This document shows positions 43,598-55,664 of a DNA stretch of 64,000 bases, piece by piece (the stretch's first letter is position 1; every line of letters begins with the position of its first letter). A program made the translations under genes and the position numbers. The stretch is taken from positions 1,381,001 to 1,445,000 of the forward strand of contig JANJXV010000101.1 of the NCBI GenBank assembly GCA_024803745.1, in the 5' to 3' direction. The DNA is from Megascapheus bottae (Eukaryota > Chordata > Mammalia > Rodentia > Geomyidae). Under the pieces are notes generated by a model. It was not told where the DNA came from. It was given only the letters and a program-made list of their open reading frames with translations, and ran no database searches.

Positions 43598-45631
43598 ACT
43601 CACCTTAAATTCAAAGAATGTTCTAGGGAAAAGGAACTGTAAACAGCAACAGGCTCAAATCCCCTGATTATACAGATTGTGAAACAGACCACATCAGGAT
43701 CATGCTATAGAAACATGCATGCGCAGGGACCATTTCCTCTTATCCTCCAGAAATGACTAAAACTAGAGGCCATTGGGGAAAAAAAAAAACCTTCAACTTC
43801 CAGGGCTCAAAGGGCTGATTGTTCCATGGCCACAAAGTTCCCTTTTACCCAGTTTATACAAGATGTGGTAGGTGGTAAACTAGAAGTTAAAAAATATAAG
43901 CAACATTTCTTTTCTGGACTGTCCTATGTCCTTGTGAGAATTGCTTGTTCATGCAATTCTCAGAGAACACCCCTGGACACAGCACAAGGGCTCCACCTTC
44001 AACCTCAGAATGAAGAGGAACTTTTCAAAAATGCTATCTGAATCTTTAAAAAGCAGATCAGAAATGCAGTCTCTTCTTACAAAACGTGAACCATATAACA
44101 TTTCACTTTGCAAGCTTTCATCCCAAGAGTTTTATTCTCCACTGGTGAAATCACACAGGTAAAATTTTAAAATAGGGTTTTAAAAAAACTATTGCATTTC
44201 CTTTTAAGTTCTTCATCATTTATGCTGCTGTGTCATTTTCTTTATAGTTGCAACAGAAGCTGATGAGCTCTTCCATTCTAATTCTCCTAGAGCTTCACTC
44301 CAGTGGACTTAGGGTTTTGCAACAAAGAAAAAGGTTAATCTTTGCTCAGTAGATCTATTCATAAATTATTCTTTATATTCCAATAAATACTTGGCAGTTT
44401 GGGGAAGAGAAACTTCAATCATGACAAAAGAAAATAAAATTCAGTGCTATTCAGAGCCATTACTTAGACTTTGAAGATTAGTTTTTACCAATCACATTGG
44501 TGAGTGATATAGTTTATATTAAAAACCACATAAAATATTCTCTTAATTCACAGAGTAAAACTCCCAAATATAGGTTAACTCCTAAAGAAGGTGATATCGT
44601 GACATCACAGAATGGAAGGCCATCTTTCTTCTATCATCTACTTATAGATGTTGGTATGTGCACCCTGTTTTTTCTTTCTGGCTCTACCACATTCTCAGAT
44701 GTCTAAGTCTTGATAAAAAGTAGTCACAGATACTCAAAGGAAAGGGACTATCTAGCTAAGGAAAGCTAGAAAAAATTATATCCAGAGCTCTTACCTTTCC
44801 TTTATTCTGATTACAAACCTGAACTCAGAAATGTAAGTTTGGTGAGTCCCAAAAATGTTGGAAAGGGTTGATTACCCCCATCGGAGCAAGGATTAAAAGC
44901 AAGTCCTATTTTCGTTGTATTTTTTTATTCAGCACCCAAACTTTTCAATGTGTCTTGCTCATTTATAATCTCCTATATTTGAAATTTAAAGAGCAGTTGT
45001 TAAAAGCTTAGTTCCATGGTAGGTGTTCTTAAAATGTATTCTATCCTCTATAATGATGTGGTGGCTTAGTTATTCTATTATGGCGTGTTTATCATTGAGA
45101 AAACAGAGTGTAAAGAAATTAAATAAGCCCAGAGTTGAGTCAGTGGACCAGAAAACCTGAACTCTCAATCCCTCTGCTGTATACCACAACCCTCCCTATA
45201 ATCCATATGCAAATGAGTACCCAATTCAATTCAACAAATGTTTCAGAGCAATTTATATTTAGCAAGACATTGTACTTTATGAGAATGAAGCATAGAAATA
45301 TTAGAGGACTTGCCTGAAATCTCAGAACACTTTCGCAAATGTCCATACTAGAACTCAAGTACTAAACATTGGGCCTGAAGAGCAAGCAACAAGACAAGTT
45401 GAAAGAGAAAAAGCTCTGGAAATGAGACACATTGGTCCTCAGAATCCAGGCCCATCACATCCAATGTATGACATAGGTCTAAAGTGAACCTTACTTATTT
45501 TACATCCCCACCAATTAAATAATTAAATATTAGGTACTGCTCTGCAATTTTATAGAACTTTTTACTTTGTTTAACACATTCTAGTCTTCTTCGCTGCAAA
45601 TGAAGTAGATACTCCTCTTAAAAACAATGTG
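43598..45631. other. 2 kb without a recognised feature
   Basis: AT-rich sequence with no repeat or exon I can name. The part 45240-45370 has weak MIR-like text (ACTTGCCTGAAATCTCAGAA). Frames at 43826-44162 overlap each other and have no known domain. Confidence 0.3.
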
Positions 45632-45745
45632 AACACAGTAGTGGTTCTTGCCTGTAAAACAAGGTTTTGAAAGGTGAGACGGGAGGATCATGAATTCAAG
45701 GGTCACCCTGGAATACATTTTGAAATCCTCTCTAAAAACCACAAA
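45632..45745 (+). repeat. B1-like SINE, decayed
   Basis: GTAGTGGTTCTTGCCTGTAA, GGTGAGACGGGAGGATCATG, AATTCAAGGGTCACCCTGGA and AAATCCTCTCTAAAAACCAC keep the B1 order with many changes. Confidence 0.5.
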
Positions 45746-47889
45746 GGAAAGAAAAAGAAAATATGGTTTCAGAAATATAAAAGCCACATATAGTTTTTCA
45801 GATAAAATAAAGGACTCTCAACTAAATTGGAATTTCAGAATCAAATTTTCAGTTCAAGGATGTCTTGAATATTGCATGTTTATCTAAAATTAAAATTTTA
45901 CTGGGCAGTTCATATATGTTTGCTAAATATGGCAACCTAAAAATGGCTGTGCTTGAAATAACTAAGAATTTCTTGGAATATCATTCAAAACAGAACAAAA
46001 ATTTCTTCCTCCTAGAAATTAAAATATCTTAAGATGTCAATAACAAAAAAAACCCATAAGGAAAAGAAAGGAAGGACTTTGAATCTAATTTCCCTTGGGA
46101 TACATAGCCACTGTAATTATCAGAAGCATTTGGAAATGACCCATATATTGCTTAGAAATTTTGATCAATAATACTTCTAATCTTTTGCCCATTCTCCTCA
46201 AGATTTAATTTTTGGAATCCTATTTATTCAAAAGATGTTAGACATTGTCATTTTATTGGTTTATTTTCACCTGTGAACTTTGACCCATAATGGAGACTTT
46301 TGTTTTGTATGGTCTGCTCTCCTCCCTTGGCCTACAAAGGAGACCCTTTGGACTGGACATGGAGATCAGAACAGATGCTCCAGTGCACAATATCCAGACT
46401 CGGAGCACAGATTTATTTCCTCCAAGTCAGTTTTGCTCAGTGAAGTTTCCCCAGACTCTCAACCACTGCCAAGGTTAATGTAGGCCCTGACTCTGCCTGC
46501 TGATTCATATTAATTAAGACAATCAATGATCTTGTTTCATAAAGTGTCTGTTTTTAATATAACCTATTTGATGAGGCTGTATTAATTTAGGAGAAATATG
46601 CACTGGCATTCTGGCATGCACTTTTCCTAATTATCTCACAGCTCTCATTCCGCAGTGAAATTAGACTGTGGTTATCACGGTTAATGGAAGCCCATAGCTC
46701 TTAGCTAAGTGATCTCCTCCAGTGGAAAGTCATCGTTTCTTGCTCCTGGCTACATAAACATGATTGTGCTATCTAAGCAATCCCTTGTGGCTGTGGATGT
46801 GAATGTTTTAACAAAATATTCTGCTTTAGAGCTACAGGGTGGCACCTCATTTCTATAAGTAGGAGGATAACAAGATTGGAATGGGAGGACTGTGAAAGGA
46901 AAAGTTACCCAATAACAGAAGTGAGACAAGGAGAAGCAGTTTTCAAGGGTGTGCAGGAAATAGGAAGCCTGACCTGGTAGTTATGTGTTCAGGTTCAAAA
47001 GAAATCCTTTATATGTTCCCTTATGCTTCTCTTGAGTTCTACATCACCTATCTCGCACTGCCAATTTTTCTTTTAAGAACTCAGTAGAATCTTGGTCCAA
47101 ATGAGGACTTACTCTTCTGTGTGCCTGTCCACTCTTTTCAATCATTCACTTACTAAGTGCCTACATCCCTCACTAGAAAGAAACCAGTCACTTCCTGCAT
47201 GAAACATGAATCCATGAGGCAGGCAGCTCCACAAGTTAATTTAAGTCAATCATTACAAATTGTAAATACACTAAGAATTTTTAATGGATTGATTTGATAC
47301 AAAATGATCTGGCAAAACAATTTTTGAAAGAGGGACAACATCTGGGCTGAAACTGTTGTGATTACAAACATTCAGTTATCGGGAGAACCAAGAAAAGAAA
47401 ATGAGCCCGTGAAGGAATAGTACTCATGAAATCCTGAAGCAGGACCCTTTCTTATTCTAGAAACCAAGCCAAGGCTAGAGTATGAGGAGTCATGCAGAGA
47501 ATACAAGAGAGACTGATTATAAGCTTCCACCAAAGGGGCCTTTTGCCTTCCCATGTTCCTTCTACCAGTGGACCCTGAAAAGGGGTTGACAGCACATCAT
47601 TCCCCTGGCCTACTGGGCAAATATGTAACTTAAAAGGAAGTAATGACACAGTGCTCATCTTGTATTACTGACTATGCCAGTGAGGATGCCTGGATCAAAT
47701 AGAAATGTTAGAAAGTTGAGCCAACTGTAGTTGCATTTATTTAAATGGACTATGAATTCCAGTTTTATCTGTGAAAACAGGAAGCCAGTCCATTTCTGAA
47801 AGACTTGTTATTTACAGTAGGCAGTGTTTGGTAAGCTATTTTCACCAACAAGACACTGCTTATATATTTCCACTTCTTTAAGGCTTACA
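45746..47889. other. single-copy-like stretch
   Basis: No repeat family or gene recognised in 2.1 kb. The part 46490-46800 contains TTCATATTAATTAAGACAAT near 46505 and several ATTA and CAAT words in non-repetitive text. It is a possible conserved noncoding element. Opposed frames near 47372-47658 lack known content. Confidence 0.3.
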
Positions 47890-48020
47890 TTCAGAGTAGA
47901 TTTATTTGTTTTCATTCTAAAGATAAAAGACTCAGGAACAGATATAGCAATGAACTAAAATTGGGAGTATTAGTGTTTGAACCCAAGGCAATCAAGTCCA
48001 GAATACATATCTTTAATCAT
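47890..48020 (+). repeat. MIR SINE fragment
   Basis: AAAAGACTCAGGAACAGATA, AAATTGGGAGTATTAGTGTT, TGAACCCAAGGCAATCAAGT and CCAGAATACAT match the second half of MIR in plus orientation. Confidence 0.5.
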
Positions 48021-48548
48021 GATTACTAGCAGCCAAAATTCATCTTGGGAAGCTAATCAAACCATTAAGGTGCATCAGTATTTAATGCACTGAGATGGCA
48101 GCAAGATATTTGACATGTCAAAGAGTATACTTGCCCTGAATGTGCATTAGGTAGAAGATATGAAATATATCTTTAATGAATTTCCATATCTCTGCTTTCT
48201 TAGTTATAAGAAAAGATTATCTAGTCACACTTCAAATGGTTCCACTGTTGCTATAGAAACTGCTTTCCTTTAAGTTTTTGAGGTGACTGTCAGCTTGTAA
48301 AACACTCAGTGCTAGCAGCAACACAGCACTAATGGATGCCTTTAGGAAATTCTAATTTCCCCCAATGTTCTCCATCCTCTAACTTTTTTTCCCCAAATCA
48401 ACTTACATACGGAACCTAATGAGAATCAGTGTACTTGCTAGGCAAACATAGTTGTAAATCAAACTGTGGGTCTCAGGCCAGGGCATAACCCTGGGAAGAC
48501 CTCCCAAGATCCTTCTGTAAATGACCTATTTCCCCTGAAGTTTCTGGG
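48021..48548. other. unrecognised sequence
   Basis: About 530 bp with no feature recognised. Confidence 0.3.
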
Positions 48549-48712
48549 TCTCTGACAAAGGCAATGAAGGAGAAAGAAATAGGAGAAAGAAGAGGAGAAG
48601 GAGGAAGGGAGGGAGGAAGAAGAAAAGGTAAAGGAGAGGCTTCAGCGTGGAGGAGAAGGAGGAGGAGGAGGAGGAAGAGGAAATGAAGAAAAAGAAGAAG
48701 AAGAAATTTACC
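48549..48712 (+). repeat. purine-rich GGA/GAA low-complexity tract
   Basis: A/G-rich plus strand with short (GGA)n and (GAA)n runs at 48650-48705. Shorter and less regular than the tract at 263-805. The Leu-rich minus-strand frame is compositional. Confidence 0.9.
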
Positions 48713-49119
48713 CACCTTTATTCAGCAGTGTTAAGAGCCTATTCGCTACCTTCTCTTTCTTCTGTCTTCAATCCTCCACTTCCAGCACACAGGGGGACTT
48801 TACCTCTCTCCTCACATTTCTATTCCAGATCCAGAACACTATTTCTTCCACCCCTTTTTGCTTTTCCTGCCACCTCATTTTTAATATAAGCATTGATGAT
48901 TTTAATTCCTAGTGTATCCTACACATGCCCAATCTCTTACTTTTCTATTCTTATTATTGTTTCTGATTTTTATTTACCATACTTAAATGTATAGTTTGTC
49001 TTTGAAGTATTGTTATTGTAACCATGGTCTTCTCTCTTCTGAGTGGTAGTGAGGAAATGGAGATTTGTGTGTGGCATATAAACAACGGGCTTGATTTTGT
49101 AAGGGTAGTATTTTGTGTT
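48713..49119. other. unrecognised, pyrimidine-rich sequence
   Basis: A CT-rich stretch follows the purine tract (48740-48870). No gene or named repeat. Confidence 0.3.
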
Positions 49120-49245
49120 CTCATATAAGATCTGAGATTAGAGAAGACATAGAAAGGGAAAGGGGAGTTAAGAAAGAGGTTGATACATAAAGTGGCAACT
49201 CCTTTTTTGTACACCTACTTAAAGATAGTTTTTAAAAAAAAACAC
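49120..49245 (+). repeat. old LINE-1 3' tip
   Basis: A purine-rich UTR end, AAAGTGGCAACTCCTTTTTT, TGTACACCTACTTAAAGATA and poly(A), resembling the end of the L1 at 7290-7823. Confidence 0.5.
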
Positions 49246-49499
49246 AAAAATTAACTAGATCTAAAATACTTGGGCATAAGAAATTATACAGGTCTCTAGG
49301 CATTCACATATAGTGAAACCAAAGGAGGAGACAGGAGAAGAACAGAAAGGCACACTGCCTATGTGCATCTGATCATCCAAAATACTATATATCCACATGA
49401 ACTCCAGGAAATGAAAGTGAGGGTTTTTTTTTCTTTTTAGTTTCTCTTGTCTTTCCATTTTGTTCTGTCTGTTTATCTGTCTGTGGGAGTTTAAAGGGA
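49246..49499. other. unrecognised sequence
   Basis: No feature recognised. The 167-codon minus-strand frame at 49261-49764 spans this region and the adjoining L1 tip and shows no domain, so I do not call it. Confidence 0.3.
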
Positions 49500-49745
49500 G
49501 GCACAGAAATGGAGAGACAAAGGATAAACAAATGCAGCAGTGGGGCTCACTGGACACTATGCTGAAAATTGTTGAATACAAGTTGTGTACAACTTGTGAG
49601 TGGGGGAATGGGAGGGAAAGCCTGAGAGAGAGCAAGGGAAGAGGTGACATTACCCAAAAAAGAACTGTACTTTTTACCGAACTGTAGCCCGTCTGTACAT
49701 CCCCTTCACTATAATTTTTAAAATTACAATTACTTTTAAAAGGGA
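49500..49745 (+). repeat. old LINE-1 3' UTR end
   Basis: A G/A-rich UTR (GGGGGAATGGGAGGGAAAGC near 49603), then ATTACCCAAAAAAGAACTGT, ACTTTTTACCGAACTGTAGC and CCGTCTGTACATCCCCTTCA. This order is common to older rodent L1 tails, judged by eye. Confidence 0.5.
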
Positions 49746-50181
49746 GTTGACATGATATGAACATTCAGAATGTCACAGCAGAACCCATTGCTTTGTACAT
49801 TAATGTGTATCAATAAGAAAATGCCAAAAGGGTAAGCTCATGATAACTAAATGAAACTATTCTTTCTGGAGAAAGAAGCTAATAGGAGAAAAGTGAACTT
49901 AAATATTATATGCAGGAGGAAATAAAAAGGTATTTTCAAACTTATGGTAAGAAATAATACTTTGAAACTTTTTTTCACTGCTAACAGAATTCTGAAAGGC
50001 CATGGGGAAATTAAAACATCATCCACATTTTCCTGGGGGGGGAATCTTTTATCCAGACAGAATACTGCAAATGCAAAAATTTTAATTGCATTGTCATCAT
50101 ATCTAACCGAGGAAGGTGTTCCTTTCTAAATTTTTTTGTCTAAAGCATCCTCTCAGAACATTTTTGAGGAGAAAAAACTGC
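49746..50181. other. unrecognised sequence
   Basis: No feature recognised in about 430 bp. Confidence 0.3.
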
Positions 50182-50364
50182 ATATTTGTTTATTTGAAAT
50201 TGGATAGGAAAGGGGGGAAAACAAGATGAGAGTGGGGGTGGAGGAGGGAAATGGGGACCAAGACATGAGAAAGGGTATCAATGTATGTGAAGTAATGCAC
50301 CTCCCATCTGGCAAATGTAATGTAACCCTTCTATTAATTACATTAAAAATTATATGCAAAAAAA
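50182..50364 (+). repeat. LINE-1 3' tip (type A-like)
   Basis: ATATTTGTTTATTTGAAATT, a G-rich block at 50210-50245, ACATGAGAAAGGGTATCAAT, CACCTCCCATCTGGCAAATG, CTTCTATTAATTACATTAAA and a short A-rich tail. It is the first of three consecutive plus-strand L1 tails. Confidence 0.9.
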
Positions 50365-50577
50365 GATGTCTAGGAGAAATCCTTTGACAACCTGAGTTAA
50401 TATAATGGAATGCTATTGGAAAGTGAATATATAGATGTAGTTATACATATATATATATATACACACAAACACACAGCTGTGACATTGCCATTCATAACAA
50501 ATGATAATTTAGCTTTGTCTTCAAGTGAGATTGAATATAAACTGACTTTCAAGTTCAAAAAGCCATCGTTAATCTTC
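50365..50577. other. AT-rich spacer with TA/CA microsatellite
   Basis: A (TA)n-(CA)n run at 50445-50476. Nothing else recognised between the two L1 tails. Confidence 0.5.
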
Positions 50578-50950
50578 ATACATAAGGACATATAATGTGA
50601 AGCCAATTGAAAGGACCTCCAGGATAGTAAAACAAAAGCCATATACTGAATGATTGTTGTCCTTAATGTACTATGTTGTCTCTCATCTCCTTTGCTGTCC
50701 CTTGGTTATCTCACATTGGTATAGTATCTCACTTTGTTATCTGATATATTGAATTTATTTGTATTTGGATATTTGAAATTTAATAGGGAAGGGGGGAAAA
50801 CCAAGACGGGTGGGGGGTGTGGGGGGGGAGGGAAATGGGTACCAAGACATGTGAAAGGGTATCAATGTATGTGAATTAATGCACCTTCTATCTGGCAAAT
50901 ATCGTGTAACCCTTTTACTAATTACAATAAAAAATAAAATAAAAAAAAAC
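50578..50950 (+). repeat. LINE-1 3' UTR with tail (type B)
   Basis: Begins CATACATAAGGACATATAAT, includes CACATTGGTATAGTATCTCA, TTTGTATTTGGATATTTGAA and a G-rich block at 50789-50832. It ends TTTTACTAATTACAATAAAA with a distinctive ATAAAATAAAAAAAAAC tail. Shares variants with the copies at 50974 and 58940. Confidence 0.92.
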
Positions 50951-50973
50951 ACAGACCTAGCTCCCTTCGTTAC

Positions 50974-51227
50974 CTGTCCCTTGGTTATCTCACATTGGTA
51001 TAGTATCTCACTTTGTTATCTGATATATTGAATTTATTTGTATTTGGATATTTGAAATTTGATAGGGAAGGGGGGAAAACCAAGACGGGTGGGGGGTGTG
51101 GGGGGGAGGGAAATGGGTACCAAGACATGTGAAAGGGTATAATGTATGTGAATTAATGCAACTTCTATCTGGCAAATATCATGTAACCCTTTTACCAATT
51201 ACAATAAAAAATAAAATAAAAAAAAAC
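50974..51227 (+). repeat. LINE-1 3' tip, near-duplicate of the preceding copy
   Basis: Starts abruptly at CTGTCCCTTGGTTATCTCAC and repeats the previous copy almost word for word, including CACATTGGTATAG. It has the same ATAAAATAAAAAAAAAC tail. The offset to the first copy is 277-279 bp. A 23-bp spacer (50951-50973) separates them. Confidence 0.92.
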
Positions 51228-53860
51228 AAGGTGGTAAGTTTGCAGTAAGGAGGGAAAGAAGGAAGTTAAAGTGTACAGTAGAGACAAGAAAGGCTACCAC
51301 AACCACTTAGGTAAGAGTTCTGACCAGCCATTTCAACTGTCTCCAACTTACTACTCTAGAAGGATCTTCTTCTCGCTAGGGTAAGGTGATCAGCGTTTGG
51401 AGTTCTTTACTTTCCCCTTCTCTGACCTGTGGCCTTAGGAATTGAATCCATTTCAAGTAGTGCCTATGTACTGATGTGATCCCCAGTGTTCATCTTGAGT
51501 ACTGCCTGTGCTCTTTTGATATGGACATGTGGGCCATCTAATGCACCACTGCTAATACAGGACCCTTGAACATGTGCCCCACGTCAGCCATCCCAGCCAG
51601 TCAGAATCAATGGCAGCACCACCTACTTACTTCTGTTTTCCCCAACAACATTCTAGTCAAAACAACTCTTCCCTGTCACTCCCAAAGGTCTTCCACAGGC
51701 ACGTTTGTTCCCTAGCATTCATTCCCCACACTGCCAGACACAGGCATTTCCTTTTCTTTTGAAGAACAGCAACTTGCCACATCACAATTCTGAGGAAACA
51801 TTTACTATGGTTTACCTCTGCTCCTAGAACCAACTCTTACTGTAGTCAAAAGTCCCTGCATCATCTGTTCCCTCCCAATGACCACTTTTCCTCCTCCTCC
51901 TCCTCTATTCAAAATATACCAGTGCCTTGAGCATGGGAAGTCCCATTGGAACGGAGCCCATGAAGTCATTCTCTTTTCACTCTTAGGGAAAGGATTTTAA
52001 ATAAAATTCAAAGTTTCTCTTGGATGCTATATCATAATCTCTGGTTTGGTTCTTTGTACACTGTCCCTCTTTCTGTCCTTGGAGTCAGTCCTTCAAAAAC
52101 CCTTGTCATTGCAAATTCCTCTCCTTATCTGGAAATTATGTTCCCATCTCCACACAGGATCCACTGCTTTTCCCTATACAGGACTGACAGTGATCCACAA
52201 TTAAATATTCCAGGATGCGTTCTGATTTGATTACTCATTCTAGTAAAAGGCCACATGGGGCTTCAACAAAACACTGCACAGTGGGAGAAGGGTTTGGCAA
52301 TTCAAATCAAGATGATCCTGAAGACTTTGCATATATTTGTTTCCTCCACTAGTCTGCTCTCTGAACATACAATATTTACTGCTTCCATTGGTCTGCTCTC
52401 TATACATATATTTACTGCCCCTGTAGTATATCAGGCATCATATACATTTTGAAGGGTGACTATCAGCAAATGTAGGTGAAAAGTACACCTTACTCCTGCA
52501 ACCACTCATGATACTCATATGTCCAAATACACTTCAAATGAAAACCAGTATCTGCTCTAATGCAAATTGATCTGCAAACCTTCCTTGGTTCATAGTACAC
52601 ATAACATATTACATTTTAATGTAGATCTGTTTCATTATCTCTGTACATGCTCTTTTCCACATTAAATTAGGTCTTATCCTTCTGTATCACAAGAGTAGAC
52701 TATAGCACAGTATCAGCAACACAAATATTTGCCTCACATTACCAACTCAAAAGACACAAAATGACTGGGAAAAAAAACCTTCAAAATATCTCTGTTTTTT
52801 CCATTTACCTTCATCAAAATTCCCCTCCATCCCCCCATTTCCTCATGACCGCTTTCAATTGTTAAAAGGAGCACATCATGGAGGGAGGAGGATGGATTTT
52901 TCTTCTACTCTATAAATACATACTTCATAGACATATGTATACAAATATACATATTGCATAAGCAAATTTAATGTATCTTAAAATATAATTTATAAGAGGA
53001 CAACACTTTTCCAAATGCAACTCAGCAATATGAATTTTTAAAATAGGGTTGTTTCACAGTCATTGGGTGACTGAAAGGTGACTTTCACCCGCAACTACAT
53101 TAGTTAGTCAGCAATTCAATTTTGTCAGATCTGTAAGAGGGGGTAATAGCTGCAAATTGTCCTGACAGATGCTACCAGCTGCTTCTGTAAAGCAATAGTT
53201 ATACAACTTGCTCTCTCTCAGTTTGAAGCAGAAAGAAAAAAAATTTTCTTTAACAGTTATTTTCCATTTTCAAGTTTGGAATTAAAAGTCTGAAACTGCC
53301 TCTGTGCACAGTACACAAAAGCCAGTTCACAAAAGCTACTCTGATACATAATTTTAACTGCTGACTCATTTTTTCACAATTTGACCACATTTTAATGTTT
53401 CCATGAAATTTTACACTACATCTGAAATAATACCGCATTTTTTTCAAGAACTGTTCAGATCCTTCACTTCATGAAGCCTAAAAACCATGGTGAGTGGTGT
53501 GTTCAGTGTATAATGCAGGGAGTACTTGCCACAGGTCCAAGCAGGAGAAACTGAAGTTCCAGGAAATCAGAATGTGACTACTACAAAATAAGTGTCTTGA
53601 TTCCTGTTCCTTCATTCAACAACAGTAACATTCAACTCCACATGAGAAAACCATTCATATCAGGAAATCATTCTACCTTTAATTCATGCTATTTATTCAA
53701 ACTCAACAACACCACCTGTGATTTTCATGGTCTCCAGAGTGTCATGCATATGCTCTGTTCTTATAACTCAGTCTTACTCCCAAGGCATGGCGCACTGACT
53801 ATCTTCTCCTGGGAGGACTTCCTCGAAATTCTTCAGCAGCCCATTCTCCAGCTCAGAATC
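51228..53860. other. 2.6 kb without a recognised feature
   Basis: No gene. The interval 53040-53230 is non-repetitive and could be conserved noncoding sequence. 53740-53860 has L2-like CT-rich text (CTCCTGGGAGGACTTCCTCG), too short to call. A CT-rich patch lies near 51890. Confidence 0.3.
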
Positions 53861-54622
53861 ATTTTTAATATATTTTTATTGTACTTAATAGAAGGGTTAC
53901 ATTATATTCACCAGATAGAAGATGCTTTACTTCATAAACATTGATACCCTTTCTCATGTCTTGGTCCCCATTTCCCTCCCCCGACCCTCATCTTGTTTTC
54001 CCCCCTTCCCTATCCAATTTCAAATAACCAAATAAACATATATACAATATATCAGATAACAAGGTAAAATACTGTAACAATTCGAGGTAACCAAGGGACA
54101 GCAAAAGAGATGAGAGATAACATAGTACATTAAGGACAACAATCACTCATTATATGGCTGTTGTTTCTATATCCTGGAGGACCTTTCATTTAGCATCATA
54201 CTATATGGCCTTATGTATCTAGGTTTTGTTCTATTGGAAATCTCTGCTAGGAGAGCCTAAGGTTTCTACTGATTATGACAAATGAGGGAAACCATTGAGC
54301 CTATGTTCCTTTGAGTCTGGCTTACTTCACTTAAAATGATTTTATTCTAAGTCTTTCCATCTCCTTACAAATGGGGCAATGTCGTTCTTTCTGACAGCAG
54401 CATAGAATTCCATTGTGTATAAATACCACATCTTGTTGATCCACTCATTAACTGCGGGGCATCTGGGTTGGTTCCATATCTTTGCTATGGTAAATAGTGC
54501 TGCAATGAACGTCATTGTGATAGTGGATGTGGTATGTCCTTGTTTCTGGACAACAGGGTAAATGCCAACTAGTGGAATTGCTGGGTCATAGGGGAGCTCT
54601 AGGTTAAGTCTTTTGAGGAACC
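53861..54622 (-). repeat. LINE-1 3' UTR and ORF2 C-terminal part (older variant)
   Basis: Inverted L1: TATATTTTTATTGTACTTAA, AAGGGTTACATTATATTCAC, a C-rich block at 53975-54010, and reversed ORF2 up to the region before the cysteine motif (AATTGCTGGGTCATAGGGGA near 54578). It reads CACCAGATAGAAGATGCTTT where younger copies read GCCTGATAGATGGTGCATTA, so it and the copy at 55665 form a separate variant. Confidence 0.9.
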
Positions 54623-55138
54623 ACCTGTCAGGAAGGCTCTTTTCCTTTGTTTTGCAGAAACTGTTCTGTATTCAAACAGAACCGTACCTGTATTAATCAC
54701 TTCTGGAAAGGATTGTACTGCACCACCTAGCAAAAACCCTGAGAAACTTCAGCTTCCTGAACAACTAGCTGCAAAAAACTATGAAACGTAAGTAATACAT
54801 TCCTTCAGCATTTGAAATGCTCATCAACTCCAGCCTTCACTCACTCTATTCATGAACAATATTCTTATGCCATCTGGTCCCTTACCTCTTGGAAAGTTAA
54901 TAACCTTTGCTTCCTCTCTTACCACTTGGACACTTGGTGATTTCTTTCACATATCTTACATGCTAGCTTAAGCTCCCAGACTTAACAACAAAGAGGTTTT
55001 ATTATAACAGTTCTAAACACGCATATATTTTGACCATATTTATTCTTTTTTTAATCTCTGCTCCTCTTGTTCATTTCTGGTTGCGTATCAAGCTCATGAT
55101 TAAAAATGAAATTAATGTCCCCTAAGATATATTCCTCT
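54623..55138. other. unrecognised sequence
   Basis: About 500 bp with no feature recognised. Confidence 0.3.
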
Positions 55139-55652
55139 TTGTTATGGCTGGTATCTAAAATGTTGCCCCAAAGCTATATGCTAAAGATTCGATTGCCTGC
55201 TGATATGCTTTTTACAAAGTGGTGGGATCATGAAAACTTTGTTCTCACCAAAGGATCAACCTACTCATGTGTCCATAATTTGATGAGCTATTGGGAAGGG
55301 ATAAAAACTTTCCAATTTGAGCTGGGACTTAAGGTTGTTAAATGCATCCCTGAAATGTGTCCTTGTAAATGATGTTTGTTCTGCTCTCTTCTCTCTCCTA
55401 TTTCTCTTCTATCTCTGCTCTCCAGTCTTCAATTCTCTTTCTCCTTCTTCCACTTCTCTCCTTTTTCTCTTCTCTCTCTCTCTCTCCTGCCTACTTAACG
55501 TGAATAAATGGCTTCCTCCTCCACATATTCCTGCTACCATGATGTTCTGCTTCTCCCCAAAGCAGACTGAAACTATATCCCAAAACAAATGTTGCCACCG
55601 TTAAGCTGATTTTCTTAGGTATTTTGCCATGGAGCTAGAAGGCTAGCACATT
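55139..55652 (+). repeat. solo LTR, MaLR/ERVL-type
   Basis: Runs from TGTTATGGCTGGTATCTAAA to a GGCTAGCACA end, giving TG...CA boundaries over about 514 bp. Inside are AAAGTGGTGGGATCATGAAA, a long CT-rich stretch (55380-55490), GTGAATAAATGGCTTCC (polyadenylation-like AATAAA) and TCTTAGGTATTTTGCCATGG. The layout is that of rodent MaLR LTRs. No internal coding part is present, so it is a solo LTR. An obvious 5-bp duplication was not found. Confidence 0.6.
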
Positions 55653-55664
55653 CATTTACTAGCT

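Noticed and set aside
49261..49764. 167-codon minus-strand frame
   Set aside because: It runs across an old L1 3' tip and unrecognised sequence, and the product has no domain signal.
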